Positions 47,390-61,574 of a DNA stretch of 64,000 bases are shown here, piece after piece. The translations under genes and the position numbers were made by a program. Within the stretch, counting starts at the first letter, position 1. Every line of letters begins with the position of its first letter. Source of the DNA: Chaetorhynchus papuensis (lineage: Eukaryota > Chordata > Aves > Passeriformes > Rhipiduridae); contig VWYX01001146.1 of NCBI GenBank assembly GCA_013396525.1, forward strand, positions 76,759 through 140,758, read 5' to 3'. The notes under the pieces are model-generated. The model did not search any database, was not told the DNA's origin, and worked only from the letters and a program-made list of their open reading frames with translations.

Positions 47390-49768
47390 CTGAAACATAG
47401 AGAGAAAAGAAATGAAAGGAAAAAAAGGAAAGGAAATAATTTGGGGAAGCTAGGCCATCATTTCTGAGAAACCATTGGGGTGTTTTAGCTCTGTGACACC
47501 AGTAAGGGGCATATGTGTGAGGAGTGGACAAGAAACCTCTCATGGGACTTCTCTGCAGGCAGTTCATGGCTCTGGACACTCCATAAACCCATAGCCAGTT
47601 CCCACACATCTGGTTTCTGTGACCAGTGGCTAAAGGGCAGTGGCCATTTCAACTCCGCTCCCCACTCTTAACCTTTCTTCCATATCCTTACAAAATCAAA
47701 TACCACATTCCTTTATAACTTGCTCATCACATTGTTTTCAGGGATTGCAAATCACTTTGTGGCATTAACTTCAGTCAGATCCTTTCTAAAACTCCCTTGA
47801 TATGTCTGTCTCAGTTTCTGTCTGCTGAGGAGAAAGGTAGCAGAGAGTTTTTCTGCACAGTCTAACACAGAGCTAAATGACACTACTTCACCTTTTCTCC
47901 CCAGGCAGTATGCCTTGATATCAAAGGGATACTTGCCTCCTTACAGAGCAACTGGGATTGAGTGGCTGAAATTCAAAAACTGTTTTGAAGGTAGACAGAA
48001 TGCAGAGTTATTTTTTACAGAAACTGTGTTATCAAACAGAACAGACTCGATAGCCACATCTGACAGCAGCTGGCACACAGCTCATTTGGGTGCCTGCACT
48101 TATTAAACTGTTTACTCAGTGCTGAAGTACAGCTTGAGAATAAAAGTGACCCAGAAAGATCCTCAAGGGCCACTGATATTTCAATCAAAGCTCAGAGAAA
48201 ATTGATCTGTGAATGATACCCCCATGTCAGTGTCCAGCATGGATTGTGCATGATCAATAACATCCTGCCAAGCTCTGGGCTTCTTATTGAAACAAATCAA
48301 GAGTATCTATAGCAGCTGAAAACATGAGAGACTTTATAATAGCTGAATAATGAGATATTCTTGTGTCTTCATTCAGAACATGGATATCTAAAGCAATCTT
48401 GAAGTTTACCCCAAGGATCAGAATCATCACTCTGCAGAATCAATGTTATATTAAGAATGGCACAGCTCCATCCTACTGATCTCAAGTGGAAAGGATGAAA
48501 CATTAGTCTCAGAAATCATAGTTTGAAACAAATTACCCAGCCAAGAGAGACCCAGGATACCTTCATGCAGAAACCTGAGATTAAGTGAACTGGAGTAAAT
48601 TATTATGAAATGTCCTGGAGAAGCCCAGGAACCTTTCACAAAGTGGAATGAGATGGACACATTAGTTCGTTTTACCAGTGGGAAACACGCAGATGAAGTG
48701 CTAAGTACTCACCAAACCCACACAGCCAGACCTCAGCTCTGGGGAGATAAGCCACTCATTTCAGTGAGTTTGCACCACGTCTATTAAATGGACTGTAAGT
48801 GGACTGAAAGCCACAGCAGCAAGCATTTAAGAGGTCCCTGTCAAAGGGAACTAAGTAAAGCACTTTGTGGCTGGAGCATCTTTACTTTAAAAGGCACCTC
48901 TGTTGTACAAATGAATAGAGCTTGATTAACTATGACTCAGCCCCTTTATAGCACTATGATAAAGTTCTCTGCCTCCTGCTCACCTTCACACTTTGCAGTA
49001 GCTGAGGACATCATTGCCATCAATCTGCAATTGAGCTCACAGCTGCAGCTAAGCACGCTTTGGATTTGCCGGGTGTTTAATGATGCCTCAGTGAGCGCTC
49101 TGGGGAAGAACGAGTCAGAAATCCTACAAGTGGTTGCTGTGCTCCCTGTACAGCCCCAGGCTCTCACTGCCAACCCACACTAAAACACATTCAGCACACT
49201 TTATCCCTCCCTACTTCTCCTCTGATTTGCCAGAGCCAGCTTTGTGCTGCAGGCTGAGATGAACCATGAGCACAAAGGCCCTGAGTGTGCCCTGATGGAG
49301 GAAGCAGTCCCTGGGAGCTGGCGCAGCGTGATCACAACTCTGCAGACGGCCTCTGCAGAGGGGAACAGTGACTTTGATGGCTACTCCCCACATCAGGCAG
49401 ATGGCCAGGAAACCTCCAGCATCTCCAGAAAAAGACACTCAGCCTCCAGGCTTCCTGTGCGTGGGAGCATCTCCAGTCTGATCCATGGTGCTGCAGTGGG
49501 CACAGTCTGGTGCCTGACATTTGCTAGACCTGGAAGAGGTTTCTACAGCAACCACCTTTTCAGCATTATTGAAGAATGAATAGCCTCTCTTACTTCTTCC
49601 TTCAAGTTGTCCAAACAATTCCAGTGACCGATTCCCCCCGGAACAACTTCTGCTGTTGATGTGAACTAGCACAGCATCGCGACCAAAGAGCGATCAGCAG
49701 CAAAAGTGGTGTGAGGAGAGGAGGCATCACCTGCTGGCAGCCCTGGCACTGCAGGAACCACAGACTCC

Positions 49769-50136
49769 TGTCACTGTCGAAACCACACGAAGTCCAGGGT
49801 CAGATAGAAATGGCAGCAAGGCCGGTTTAATGGCTTTTTCCTGAGGTTTTTATATGTTAGTTTGCAAAAAGTGAATTAAATGGCATAAAGTAATTGGTCC
49901 TCTGGCCATCCACCACTCCCCCCCAAGGGGATTGGCCCAACTCTAAGACGTCCATTCCCAAATGCTTTTCTAGTTAAAGCCATAACAATCCAGCAAAAAC
50001 AAGCTGCAGGTGTGGATATTGATAAACTAGTAACTTTGTTTTTGGTTAGCTTGCATGGGAAAGACAGAGTTCTCACAAAATGCTAGAGAGCTGAAGAAAT
50101 TCACTGCTGAAGCCCTTTTAGCATCCACAACCTGCA
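49769..50136 (-). mobile_element. Solo LTR-like element, copy 2
   Basis: Homologous to 17292-17673 and in the same orientation. On the minus strand it shows GGGCCAATCCCC, then AACATATAAAAACC, then CATTAAACC, with ends TGCAGGTT and AGTGACA. On + the interior carries a CCCCCCC run expanded relative to copy 1. It lies in the sense direction within the HTR2C intron. No viral coding sequence is attached, and flanking target duplications are not clear. Confidence 0.65.
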
Positions 50137-53100
50137 GATCCAAGCCATTCTGCCCAGAACTACTGCCCAGACAAGCTGTCAGGACGCTTTTGAAGATAAA
50201 GGTGAGATGAGAGTTCTCCTAAAGCCAAATCCTGTTAGTCTTTACCGTCCCAGGGCACTCCACTACGCTTCCAGCTGAACAGCCAGTTGTACGAGTAGAC
50301 ATTTTACTTTCTCAGGAAGTTTTCTAAAATGATCTGCAATAACAAAATGTCACTCTGGAAATCTGTAGAGTGGCAGCTTGTAACACATCACTGTAGCTCG
50401 ATAGGAAGGGCATAATATATATTCTATCTCAAAATGTAATTATTTTTGAGTAAGCATGGTGCGTGCCTTTGAAAAACACCTACACAGCCTACAAAGCCAG
50501 TAATTTGTAAAAAAAGAAAAACAGCTTTATTCTAATTCTGTTTTGAATAAATGTACAAAACATAGGAAATGTGCCCTGTGACTGTGCCAAGATGCAAACA
50601 AAGATTTTAAAAAAAAATCTGTTAACGATGTTATACCTTATAACAATTTTATCCTCACAAACACTCTAATTACAGAGGGTAACATTTCTCTAATTTGTTC
50701 TTTTTTCTCTTATTTCATTTACAAAGGATAGCAATTACCCTATGTTTAGAAGAGCAGCTGACTGAGTGAAATGAATTCTTGGACCCCAGCACCTCTAAGA
50801 TGTAGTAATTGCATTTCCAATGGAAAACATTCATCTCACTCCAAATTTGGCTTCAAGAATGAAACAGTGCTAAACACCTGCAGGAACAAAAAACCAAACT
50901 CTTTGTAAGAAACTCTGATTTTTGTACCTTGAATTAATCTGAGCCCTTAAAATAATATACTTAATGCACTGGCTGGTAGACCAGATAGGAGAGCGCTGAA
51001 GGGAATTAGATGAATGCAGCAGATCAGAACAAAAGTTGGTATTTCTTTACCCAGCATGTAATCAAACCACAGATTTTTGTGCCTCCAGATATTTTGTGGG
51101 TGGTAGAAGTTTACACTGGCCAAATTCACAGAGAAAAGAGTATAGAAGACTATTGCAGTGATATTACTCTGAGATCAGCGTTTGCTTCTGGCTCTGGTCA
51201 GAATAAAACTATCATGTAAAAAAAATCCAGGAAGGAAACTTCTCCAGAATATTGCTTCAGCCTCCAGTGCTGAATAGCATCTCATGGAATCTGTGGTTGA
51301 TGTGGTTCCTCACAGGACACATGGGACAAATTCTCATATTTAACCAGGAGTCACGGTCCCCAGGTGGGATTTCATCTCCTGCCCTGGGGTGAAAAAGCAA
51401 ACCACAGTTGCTGTGTGTCCCTGAACAGCTGAGATGAGCAAAAACTGTTGGCAGAAAAATAAAGAAACTCAAAAGCACTTTGGCAAAGTGACAGACCATC
51501 TCTGTGTGTTAAGTTAATTTGCTGTCAGATAAGAGTTCCTTACATTTTTGTGTTTTCCATCAAGAAAGATGGAAGCTATGAAACTCAGTCACCTTTGTCA
51601 GAGGTTTTATGCACATGGGTAGAAAGTGTTGCTTAACACTCTCATGGGAATTGTACTGTTAAGTGCATGAGAGTCAGAATTACCAGCTAGATAGCAGGAG
51701 GTGACTGCATAATCCAAAACACAGCAAATGGAAACAAAATTAATTATGTCAAATGGCAAAACAGAATTACTCCAGATTGGAGGAGAATGGCTGTACTGAA
51801 AAAAAAAAAAATTAAAAAGTCTGTTTCTTGTACATATTCAGTACTTCTACAATGCAATCTGCTCCAGGATATCTCCTGGGAAAATGTGGTGTAACACCTA
51901 GGAAAAATCTGGAATAACAGCAACAAAATTCCAGCTTACACCACAATAAAGTGAAGAATTATGTAAAATTCATCTCGGTATCTTCAAGAGTTTTTCCATG
52001 AGAAACTCACAGTGATCTGCATCAATCATTTCTTTTCCAACCACGAACAGGAATTTGGAAAAGGTTTCCGAACACATTTGTTGTGTTTAACCAGTGCCTT
52101 TTATCTATTGGGACGGATAGAAGGATAAAAACCATCCTTCAAAGTGACACAGGAAGAAAAAGGGTATATTTTGCCTCATTATGACATTTTACATATATAT
52201 AACATATGCACACTTTATATATTATTTCTATAAAAGAAACAGAGCTAACAGGTGCAGAACAAGTACTAAAGATGCTTCTGTGTTCAAAAGCCCCTTTTAA
52301 CACTGTTCATTGGCTTGGCTAAAAACTAAAATACATGTAAATATTTCTCACTTCAGGCTTCTGATATTTCCTGTATTTACAATTCACTTCTAACTACTTT
52401 AACAAATTGAATTAAAAAAAGGTAGGAGTTTGAATAAATCCCAGTACAAAGCACAGTTTCCCAGAAGTTAAAATGGCAACACTGTGCGTGCCTGAAGCAC
52501 ATTTTGGATCATCCTGTAGCTGCCACAGATCTGCTGCAGGCCATACACTGACCCACTGCTCTGTGTAGTGCTCTGACTCTTGGAAAAGTCAGTCACAAAG
52601 GCATCAGGAGATGCCTCAAATAATTCCCTGAGAACTCCAATCTGAGCTGAGTGCCCTGTGCAATGACAGCGCTCGCTTGGGTTTCCTGGCTGTACTGAGA
52701 GCAGCGGCAGCAAACGCAAACAGCAACCCAGAAAACACCCCAAACCTGTCACTTTCTGATAGGTTTTGCAGCTTTTGAAGATTCTTTCATGCATTCCAAG
52801 GAAACCCACTGTTGTGGTTGGTAGAATAAAGCCTACTCTTTTTCCCCCCTGCATTTTACCACCTCTGCACCATTGAAGCAACTGAAGAATTTTGTATGAA
52901 CCAGACTTTCCAGTGCTCACTTTAAAGTTTCATAGCTGCCACAAGCTTTACAGAAATAGAAAGCAATTACATACAGTTTTAACATTACTGCATTGCATCA
53001 TTCCCAAGGGAACGAAAGAATTTAAATGATTCTCTTCTCTCTCTCTCTTACCTAGGAAGCATTTCTTGGTCTGAAGTACCACATCAGGAAGTGCAAAGCT

Positions 53101-56100
53101 ATGTTATCTCTTTTCTGCTGGTTTGTTTTCCTCAGATTTACACAGACAAATGACTCAGAGACATCCCTAGCACTCAAAGAGCCACACACCCGAGGGTGCT
53201 GAAAATCTCCATTGTGCCCAAGAAGTACAGAACGTCTTGCTTGACCCCCCACAGTCACCAGTGTTTACCAGCACGTACGCAGACGGGCTCAGGCATATGC
53301 AGCCAAGACCCCTGGCTAAACAAAACTTGTCTCAAGGGCAGCACTGCCAATCCTTTTGATTTTATAATCAATAAAGTGGACTGTAATGTTTTTCCAATAC
53401 ACTGAACTCCTGGGCACCACGATACATGACAAATTAAGATTACCTTTAAGTTTCTAGTTTGCATTTTTCTAGAGGAAGAAAAGGCTGTCCTAAGGCTATC
53501 TGGACCCCTTAAATAGCACATGTTCTAGCACAGCCAAGCACAGGGACATAATTATGCACAAAGGATGACGGTGGCTTTTAGGAGAAGGGCTGTGTTCTTC
53601 AGTGCTGCAAGTTCAAAAACCTGAGTGTCCCAGCAGGTGCTGAGCACAGGATGGGCTCTCAGGTGATGTGATGGCCAAGAGAATGGAGGGGACCACCAAT
53701 TAAGGAAAGGAGGTGACCCGGTGTCCAGGCACAGCGTTGGAGAGATCACTGCTGGCATCCTACACTCGACCCAAACATCTGCGAGTAGAAGATGCTGCTC
53801 TGCCACACTGCACCACCACACAAAGGATTTATTTGGATCTGTGCCACTGATCACATCCAGCTGGGCTGTGGCACCATTCCTGAGCTTCGGTTTTCCTCTG
53901 AGCTATTTGTTTTTCAACTCTTGGAGCTTGTCAGCATGTGGCACAAGTGGCCCTCAGGCAGGGAGCTGCAGGAAAGGAGCATGGAGCAGCGTGGTCTCCT
54001 TTGGAAACCCCCCATCACCGAGGGAAAATCCAGAGGAGCCGAATGTGCCTCCAAAGACATTTTGGTTCTTTCTCTCACAAGTTACAGTGATTAATTGATG
54101 TGACTGTATTTTATTGCAAATTAAACATTTGCGCTCACTATGCTGTTATCAGAATTTTAAATAACTGCTAGATTTTCCTTTCTATCCAATATTGCAATGA
54201 CTTGCAGTCTTGACAGGATGTGTAAAAAAGAAGGAAAATTAAAGCTAGAACAGATATAATTATCTGAGCTAGGGGAAGGTTGCTTGAATACCATTTAAGT
54301 AATATTTTAAATGCAAAGAGCCAGCTTTCCAAATACTATACTTAAAACAACCCTGATAATAAAAAGGGAGGTTTGCTAAGAAGCAAACCCAGCGAGTGTT
54401 GTTTTCATCCCAATGTCAGCATCTCTTCTCTTATGGAAATATAAAATTATTCTGGTGTGATTTGTCATTCCATAAATCCATGAGTTAGATTGATTTTTTC
54501 ATTTATTGGCGGAGACTAAAATTATGTTTGAAGCCAGAGGAAAAATTTCCAGGCTCAGTGATGTTCTCTGCTCGCAGTTTAAGCATCTGTAGTTGCATCT
54601 GGAATTTTTGCATTGAGTGATATGGGCAGTTAACAGAGCAATGGTACAATTAATTGAATTGTTTCAGCAAGTTCATATAAAGGGTTCCTTCCAGAATTTT
54701 AACTCCAAGAGAGCTATGATCTCTTCACACACCTCTGAGCTACCTGTCCTTCATAACAATTTGTCTGAATGAAACCACTGTCTAATAAACATTCATAGCA
54801 GTAAACATTTTCTATTTACTGATGTTCTGTATGTCAGCACAGCATCAGGACAGCGTCCTCTCCTTCAATTTCCTTTATGCAGGGCATAGATCAGCCTCCA
54901 CCTCTTATTGAAACAACTAATAAAGCAACAGTTGAATGAACACCATGCTGGAAAGTAAGCCCACAAGCAAACACAGACCTCACAGGAATACCTTCTAAAC
55001 ATAAGAATATAAATATTTTCAAAAAATCTGTCTCCTAACAAAGTGCACAAACGTGTGTCGGTAACAGGTGGTTTTTCCCCAGTTTTGATGAAATTGAGAA
55101 AGATCCATTATCACAAGGAAGAGCTGCCAAAGCCTACAGATCATTTGAGGAAACTAAAATGCAGAACTTAAAATGGCGTGGCATTATTCAATTACAGCTG
55201 ACTGCTGAGCAGTTATCTTGGCTGGAACAAAGAAGCCATCTGCTTGAACCCAGAGTTTCTAACATCAAATAGAGTTTAGACTATGCCTTGATCCTAGGAC
55301 GGGCTCTGGGGCTAGTGAAAGGACACAAAACCATAGAGAGGATTTTTTTTTTTAGGTATTGGGTTTTATTTCAGCATAACTTGGTGGCAATTCAGATGTC
55401 TGTGCTATCCTGACAGCTGCCTTGGAGCCTGCATGGGATAAATCCTCTTTCTCAGCTCGGGCTCCCTCCTGACAATGCAACTGGACAAAGTGGCCTCCAA
55501 ACCATGATAAAATACCTGATTTCACCAAGAGATAAAATAAGGATTTTCTTCTTTTGGTATAAAGGGTTCCCTACTCAGAGAATAGAGGTCTGTCATTTTA
55601 ACTAGCCAAGGTTTTATTAAACATTCCACGAAGATGACAAATTTGATAAGAATTTACACATTCACTGCAAACCCCATTCTGCTAACCAGCAGTGTTGGCT
55701 TTGAGCATACAGATGCAGATGTTTGGTCTGCTGTACCTGACATGCACACTCAGTATTTTTTCCCCTATGCCTTGGGATATAAAGCATGATGTGAGATCCG
55801 CTGTTTGAAAAGTGTCAGTGATTTCTGCCTCCCTCTTGCTGCAGGCTGCTTGATGTGCCCAGGATGTGATTCTCCTTTTGGCCCCCATTCAGCTCCGCCC
55901 TGCACCTGCACCAGTCCTGTGCCAAAGCCAAGTGCAACTCATACTCAAGAGCTTTGGGGAATTTAGGGATGCTGGAGGAGTTCAGTGAATCCGCTTTCCC
56001 ACTAGGGACAGTGGGTTCGTGGTCTAGCTGCACTTCACGCCAGCGTGAGGCACGGTTTGCTGCCTGATGAGGTCAGAAGCCAGGACAAGCAGTTGGTGAG

Positions 56101-58769
56101 GCTGATACTGGCAAGAAACCATCTCAGCCAAAGGAAAGAAGCCATATTTTGGTCATGCTTAGAGAGAAATCTTTTCATTTCTGGTATTTCTCAGAGCAGG
56201 ATTTGCAAAACCCAGCCTACGTTGAGTTCCTTCCAAGGCGATGGGCATCTCTGATTCTACGTGATTACACAGGTGGGAATGCCAGTGCGAGAGTGCTCCA
56301 CAGAAGCCACTGCCAAAAGCAATTATTTGGGGGTTGCTAAGAAGCCTAGAAATTCTGGCCCTCATCCTTGAGTGCATTCTACTGTCCTGCTGTCACTGAA
56401 TACCTTAGGTGCACACCTCCCACCTGCAAAGCATTTCTGCCCCTGTGCCCAGACTGCTCCTGACCGAGAGCAGACACGCTTCTCACTGCAGCAGAAACAT
56501 CAGATTTGAGTTTAGCACACTGGAAACAGCACCTTCAGGGGCCGTCTCAAGGGAATAATTTGCTAATGAACACTGTTCCATGTGCAGTAATCCCAAGGAA
56601 GTGTGTGAGAATGTGAGCACGTGTCGCTTCTCTAGGAGTTTGTTCATCACCATGTGCCAACTCAGCACAGAAATCTGTGCATGTGCAACCTGCCCAAATT
56701 AAAAGGCAGCAGAATGAAGGATCATGGTCATTCCCTGAAACAGAAGTGGAGGACAATTCATCCTGTACGTAAACAAGAGACAGACATTTAATTAAAGAAC
56801 TCTAAAAGCAATCTAGAAAATGCATGTATTGCTAATCCGTTCTATATTCTATGAGAATAACCTACTAATAACAAACCATGCAAGTGTGCAAAATGTGCTC
56901 AGTTTGCACCCAGAAATGCACCCATTAGGGTTGTTGATGTGTGGTGTGACCCAGACTAAAACTTTGGGGGAATTTTGCTGACAATTGTCTTTTAACTGAG
57001 GAATAAGATGAAGAAATGAGAGGAAGCAAACAAGTGCAGCTAAACTAGACCAAGTTATTTAACTACTTGACCTCTTCTCGAGACTTGCACAGTACTTGAA
57101 AAATATTATTTCAGTAGCCTTTCTCTTCCAGCACAGTGTTTCAAAGTTTGAAGTCAACCTCAGTCACCTAGCTGTCCTTCCCCACTTCTTCCCCGTTTTC
57201 CCATAATACTTAGGTGTTTCCTCATTTTGCTACACCATGGAAACCCTGGAGGCTTCTTCCACAGGCCTGGGAAATAATTTTCCACAAGAAGACTAGGTCT
57301 GAAAGCTTTATTGATAAGCCTGCCAGGAAGCTCATTCCTCTCAGCAGCACAAGAGGCTTTCCCAGACAGCCCAGACCCCCACAGGACATGGGTGTGTGAG
57401 CAGAGAGCCCCTTCTGCAACCTGCTCCACCTCTGTGGTGGCAAAAAAAGTATGAACTTTAAAGGCTCGTGTTTAATCCAGCACCTCAGTGGGGAGTACAG
57501 GTACAATCACGGCCTGGGGATGTGTCTGCATTACGCCTTGGAGGGGAGAAGGCCTGCAGCCTTCACCCTGGCATGCTGCAGTACTTCCCTTTGCACCTGC
57601 AGGATAACTCTGTCTTCAACCCAGGAGCAGCCAGTGCTACACAGCAGAGACTCAGTTCCTGGATCTCCTGTAGGATTTTTCATTCAGACTAGCTGGGATA
57701 CAATGCTCAGAGAAGGCTGACTTGTCTCAAGCCCCCTGGCTGTGAACAGGGCAAGTCACCCTGTCCCAAGCATCCAAAGCAACCCTGGGACAGCAGGGGT
57801 CTGGGAAGGCTGCCTGTGATTGAAGCTGCCTTGTCTATCTTGAGAAGAACAAGGCTCCTGCAACCCTGCTCACCCCCAGCCCTCACAGCAGAGCTGTTAC
57901 ACCCCAAACAGCCTAATGAAACATGATTTTAAATCACCCCTTTCCTCCAAGCAACAGATTTGTCATTTAGCGTGACGATCCCCCTTGTAAAACCACATAA
58001 TATCCATGTTAAGGGTTTGCATTACTGCAAGCATTCTGTGCACAACTTGTTACTAATTAAAACTGCTCACTTCCCTGAGTCTACTATAAAAGACTTGAAG
58101 CTGGAATGTGATTTAAGCTGAGATTATGGTGCTTTCCTACCACAGTGTTTGCAGCCTATAAAATGCCCAATTGTTGTCAAACCGTTGCGTGAGGACACAT
58201 AAGAGTCAACTCAGCACAGCTTTTGTTACAGATCCAAAGATTTAGAAACACTTCAGACTAAGCTAACACATGTACCTCCACCCTCACATCCTGAAATTCA
58301 GGTGACATTCCTCAGCCAAAAAGGAAACAAACGGGCAGAAACAACAATCCTGCCTGACTTTCTGTCTCTCTCTGACAAATGCAAATACACAGTTTTGAAG
58401 CCTGAGAAGGTCTGTGCTGAAAACAGCAGTGCAGGACAAGTGATCCCATTTCCCATAACAATGTTTTGGCATGTGGACCCTATTCCTGGTAGGTAACACC
58501 AGAGAAAGTGAAACTTAACATGTGACCGCCCTCTGGGTACAGTTGTACTCCTTTGAGTTTTGCAGAAATTGTAGGTCTATTGTAAGTTCCATTAACATGA
58601 AGTAGAAGTTTAATTTAACATGGATAAATGAAGCGTGGGCGTGCTGATATATTAGAAAGAATACTATTACCCAGAAAATTATAGTGGTCTCATGAGGTGG
58701 TAAAGGAAACTAAGGAAATTATATTTAGTTAAGTTATACCATTGGGGGTTTTGATAGGCTTGTTTTTGC

Positions 58770-58881
58770 TTTGTAATCAAGTGCAACATTATTTTATTAT
58801 CATGGTTATACTATTATTACAGTGTAATCTTTCACTTGATTACAAATCAAACCCAGTGATAGCTACCATAATAAAACAATG
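58770..58881. repeat. Two interleaved inverted repeats
   Basis: A perfect 14 bp inverted repeat (TTTGTAATCAAGTG at 58770-58783 and its complement at 58833-58846) is interleaved with a second imperfect one (58787-58805 against 58864-58881, sharing TTTTATTAT). Origin unknown: it may be a decayed MITE or a chance AT-rich structure. Confidence 0.55.
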
Positions 58882-58919
58882 TGTTAACATAATAATCCAG
58901 CAAAACATAAGAAAATAGG

Positions 58920-59397
58920 TGCTGTTCATCAGGCACAGCATCGCCAGCCCGTCAAGGGAGGGCATTGTCCCACCCTGCTCTCACCAGGGAGGCCTGACCC
59001 CGAGTGCTGGGGACAGTTTTGGGTGCCACGAGAAGGGGAGACTGAGGACAGACCTCCCTGGGGTCTGCAGCTTCCTCATGAGGGGAAGAGGAGGGGCAGA
59101 CACTGATCTCTTCTCTGGTGACCAGAGACAGGACCCAAGGGAATGCCTGAAGCTGAGTCAGGGCAGGGTTAGTTTGGATATTAGGAAAAAATTCTTCACC
59201 CAGAGGGTGGCTGGGCACTGGAACAGGCTGCCCAAGGAAGTCAACACAGCCCCAAGCCTGAGAGAGCTCAAGGAGTATTTGGACAATGCTCTCAGGCACA
59301 TGGTGGGATTGTTGGGGTGTCCTGTGCAGGGCCAGGAGTTGGACTCAATGATCCTCATGGGTCCTTTCCAACTCATGGGATAGTCTATGACTCTAAA
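58920..59397 (+). mobile_element. CR1-type LINE, 5'-truncated 3' end
   Basis: Long and well preserved. It contains GGATATTAGGAAAAAATTCT, then TTCACCCAGAGGGTGG, CTGGAACAGGCTGCCCAAGG, GACAATGCTCTCAGGCACAT and CAGGGCCAGGAGTTGGACTC, ending near GTCTATGACTCTAAAATTCT. The open frame at 58919-59383 is only CR1 sequence and not a host gene. It looks younger than the other two CR1 pieces. Confidence 0.93.
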
Positions 59398-61574
59398 ATT
59401 CTAAATGTTGTCTAAAATTTCACAAATACAAACGAATAACATGAGTGCTGTCATGTAGTTAGCTACTCCCAAGATACAAGAGGCACCTCTCTGAATATGG
59501 ACTAGAAAAAGCTTGGAAAAATCATTATGGAAAGTAGATAAAGTAAGGTGTAAAAGGTATATTTAAAGGACTTCATCTTGAAAGTTGTTTTTCCTGTGTT
59601 CATGCTTGTTAACATCAACTTGCTGTATTGTATCAATCAATTAACCTTGTTCTGCTGCTGTGCATCTTGGATGGACACAGCCAGAGAGATTTGAACAGGT
59701 AGAGTCCCTGCTCTTGGCTTCTCCTGTGCTAAAATGCAATCTCTCTTTCTTTTAATTTCAAATTGACTGACCAGAAGAAATCAACAAAAGTCCAACCGGC
59801 AAATTCAAAATTTTACCCAACAAATCCGAAATTTAAACAGTGGAGTCAGAAGTAATTACCATTCAGAACAAGTGCACAGACAGAAGGGCAGAGCTCTGCT
59901 GCCTCCCAGAACCAGCCATCAATATTCATGGGTGTCAGACACACATTTACAGTCTCCTGCATCCCAGTGGGTGCCAAATAGGTATGGTAAAAGCCTGTCA
60001 TACCATTTCCATATCTCAACAACACCAAGACCTTTCCATACAGCTGCTGCCTCAGATTGAGGATGGAAATAGGCATTTATAAAAACAAGCCAAACGCCTG
60101 AAACTTACCTAAAATAAACACATTGCAAAACAAATTACACATCAGAAGATGGGGAGGTGTTGGTCAGAATAACAACTGGTCTGTCCCGATAACTGCAGCA
60201 CAGCTGGAGAAGCGAGGCTCCCACCAATATGTCAACAGGAATGGAAATCAAACCACCCAAAAAAAACCAACCATGAACCAACAGAGCCTTATCAACCACC
60301 CTGCCTTGCCCATCAAGTCTCACACCCAAGAGCTGATAGAGGAGCACTTCATGTTTGTATATTACTCACTGAACTTTCTACTCCTGAACCTTTTTCATCT
60401 AGGACGCATCTTGGAGGAGAGATTCACTCGCTGAACCCGCTGCTGTCACTGTGCTTATCAGACTGCCTGCAGGAATAGCAAACTTTTCCAACAAAAAAAC
60501 TTATCACAACCAGAAAATATGGAGACTGGAAAAATGGAATATATATTTGAAACTAATGCATGAAAACAAAATTTTGACATAGCATGTATTTTTAATCACA
60601 GCCTAGGCTCCATGACAGGCTCATGCACAAACTCCCCTCATGCATCTTTAGCATCTTTAATGACAATTTTGGCAGAATAGCCAGTAAGGGTCTATTCTGT
60701 TTCTCTTGTAAATTGTCCATTCAGGAAAAGATTGTATTTTGTCAATGAGGCAGTGTGCAAAATAGTGCAAGGCCGAGCAATTGGCACGTGGCCCCTCTTC
60801 CATCTATGTAATTTTCATTTAATTTCCATGCAAGCAGATGAATCACATCAAAACCCATTTCCCAGCATGTGCTGATAAAACACAAAGTAGGAACTTATTG
60901 CTACCCTCACTGTTAGGTCTCAGGGAAGTGAACTAACTTACAAGAGTATTTTAATGAATAATAGACAACTCTAGAACCAGAATTTCAAGGAATATGTCAT
61001 GTGAATTGGATAGAGACGGTAAAATCATAATTTGCTAAGTAGAATTTAATGATACCAATTCAACTGACAGATGGGAAAGGAAGTAGAACAAAAAAGTTAA
61101 TTCTGAGTTAATAGACCCAATCCTGGAAAAATTCATAATTTAAACAAATGTCTTACACTGGGATATTTATCTTACAACATATTCAAGGGCTTTCTAGAGA
61201 TTTCACCTCACTTCTCTGTGCTTTTTCCCATTTTGTGTAAAGCAGCTGTCTGTGCCTGTTTTGGCCTGCATAATGGCAGTGGTTTTTCCCATATTTTTGA
61301 GCACAAAGGCTGAGCTGGCCCACCACATGCATCTCTGCTAAAAATGCAGCAATCTATTGATGAGGTCTTGGCATGTCAGCAGCATTCAGGTTGAGGCCTT
61401 AAGGCAAAAAATCATGATGTCATTGTATTGATCGCATAAAGTTGCCATACACTAAAAAGAAATCATCCTCCTTTTCACAAAATGCTTCCCATAACATAAG
61501 ACAGTAAAATGTCATTAAATATGACAGGAGGTACACAAATACACCAAACTGCAAAATGCATCCAACAGTGAACT

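Noticed and set aside
58919..59383. 154-codon + frame containing a LDIRKKFFTQRV-like peptide
   Set aside because: It is translation of the CR1 LINE 3' end, which is often misannotated as a protein in bird genomes.
60135..60347. Hydrophobic minus-strand frame considered as the HTR2C TM1-TM2 exon
   Set aside because: None of the expected TM1-TM2 motifs are present and no splice sites fit. The missing exon must lie outside the window.
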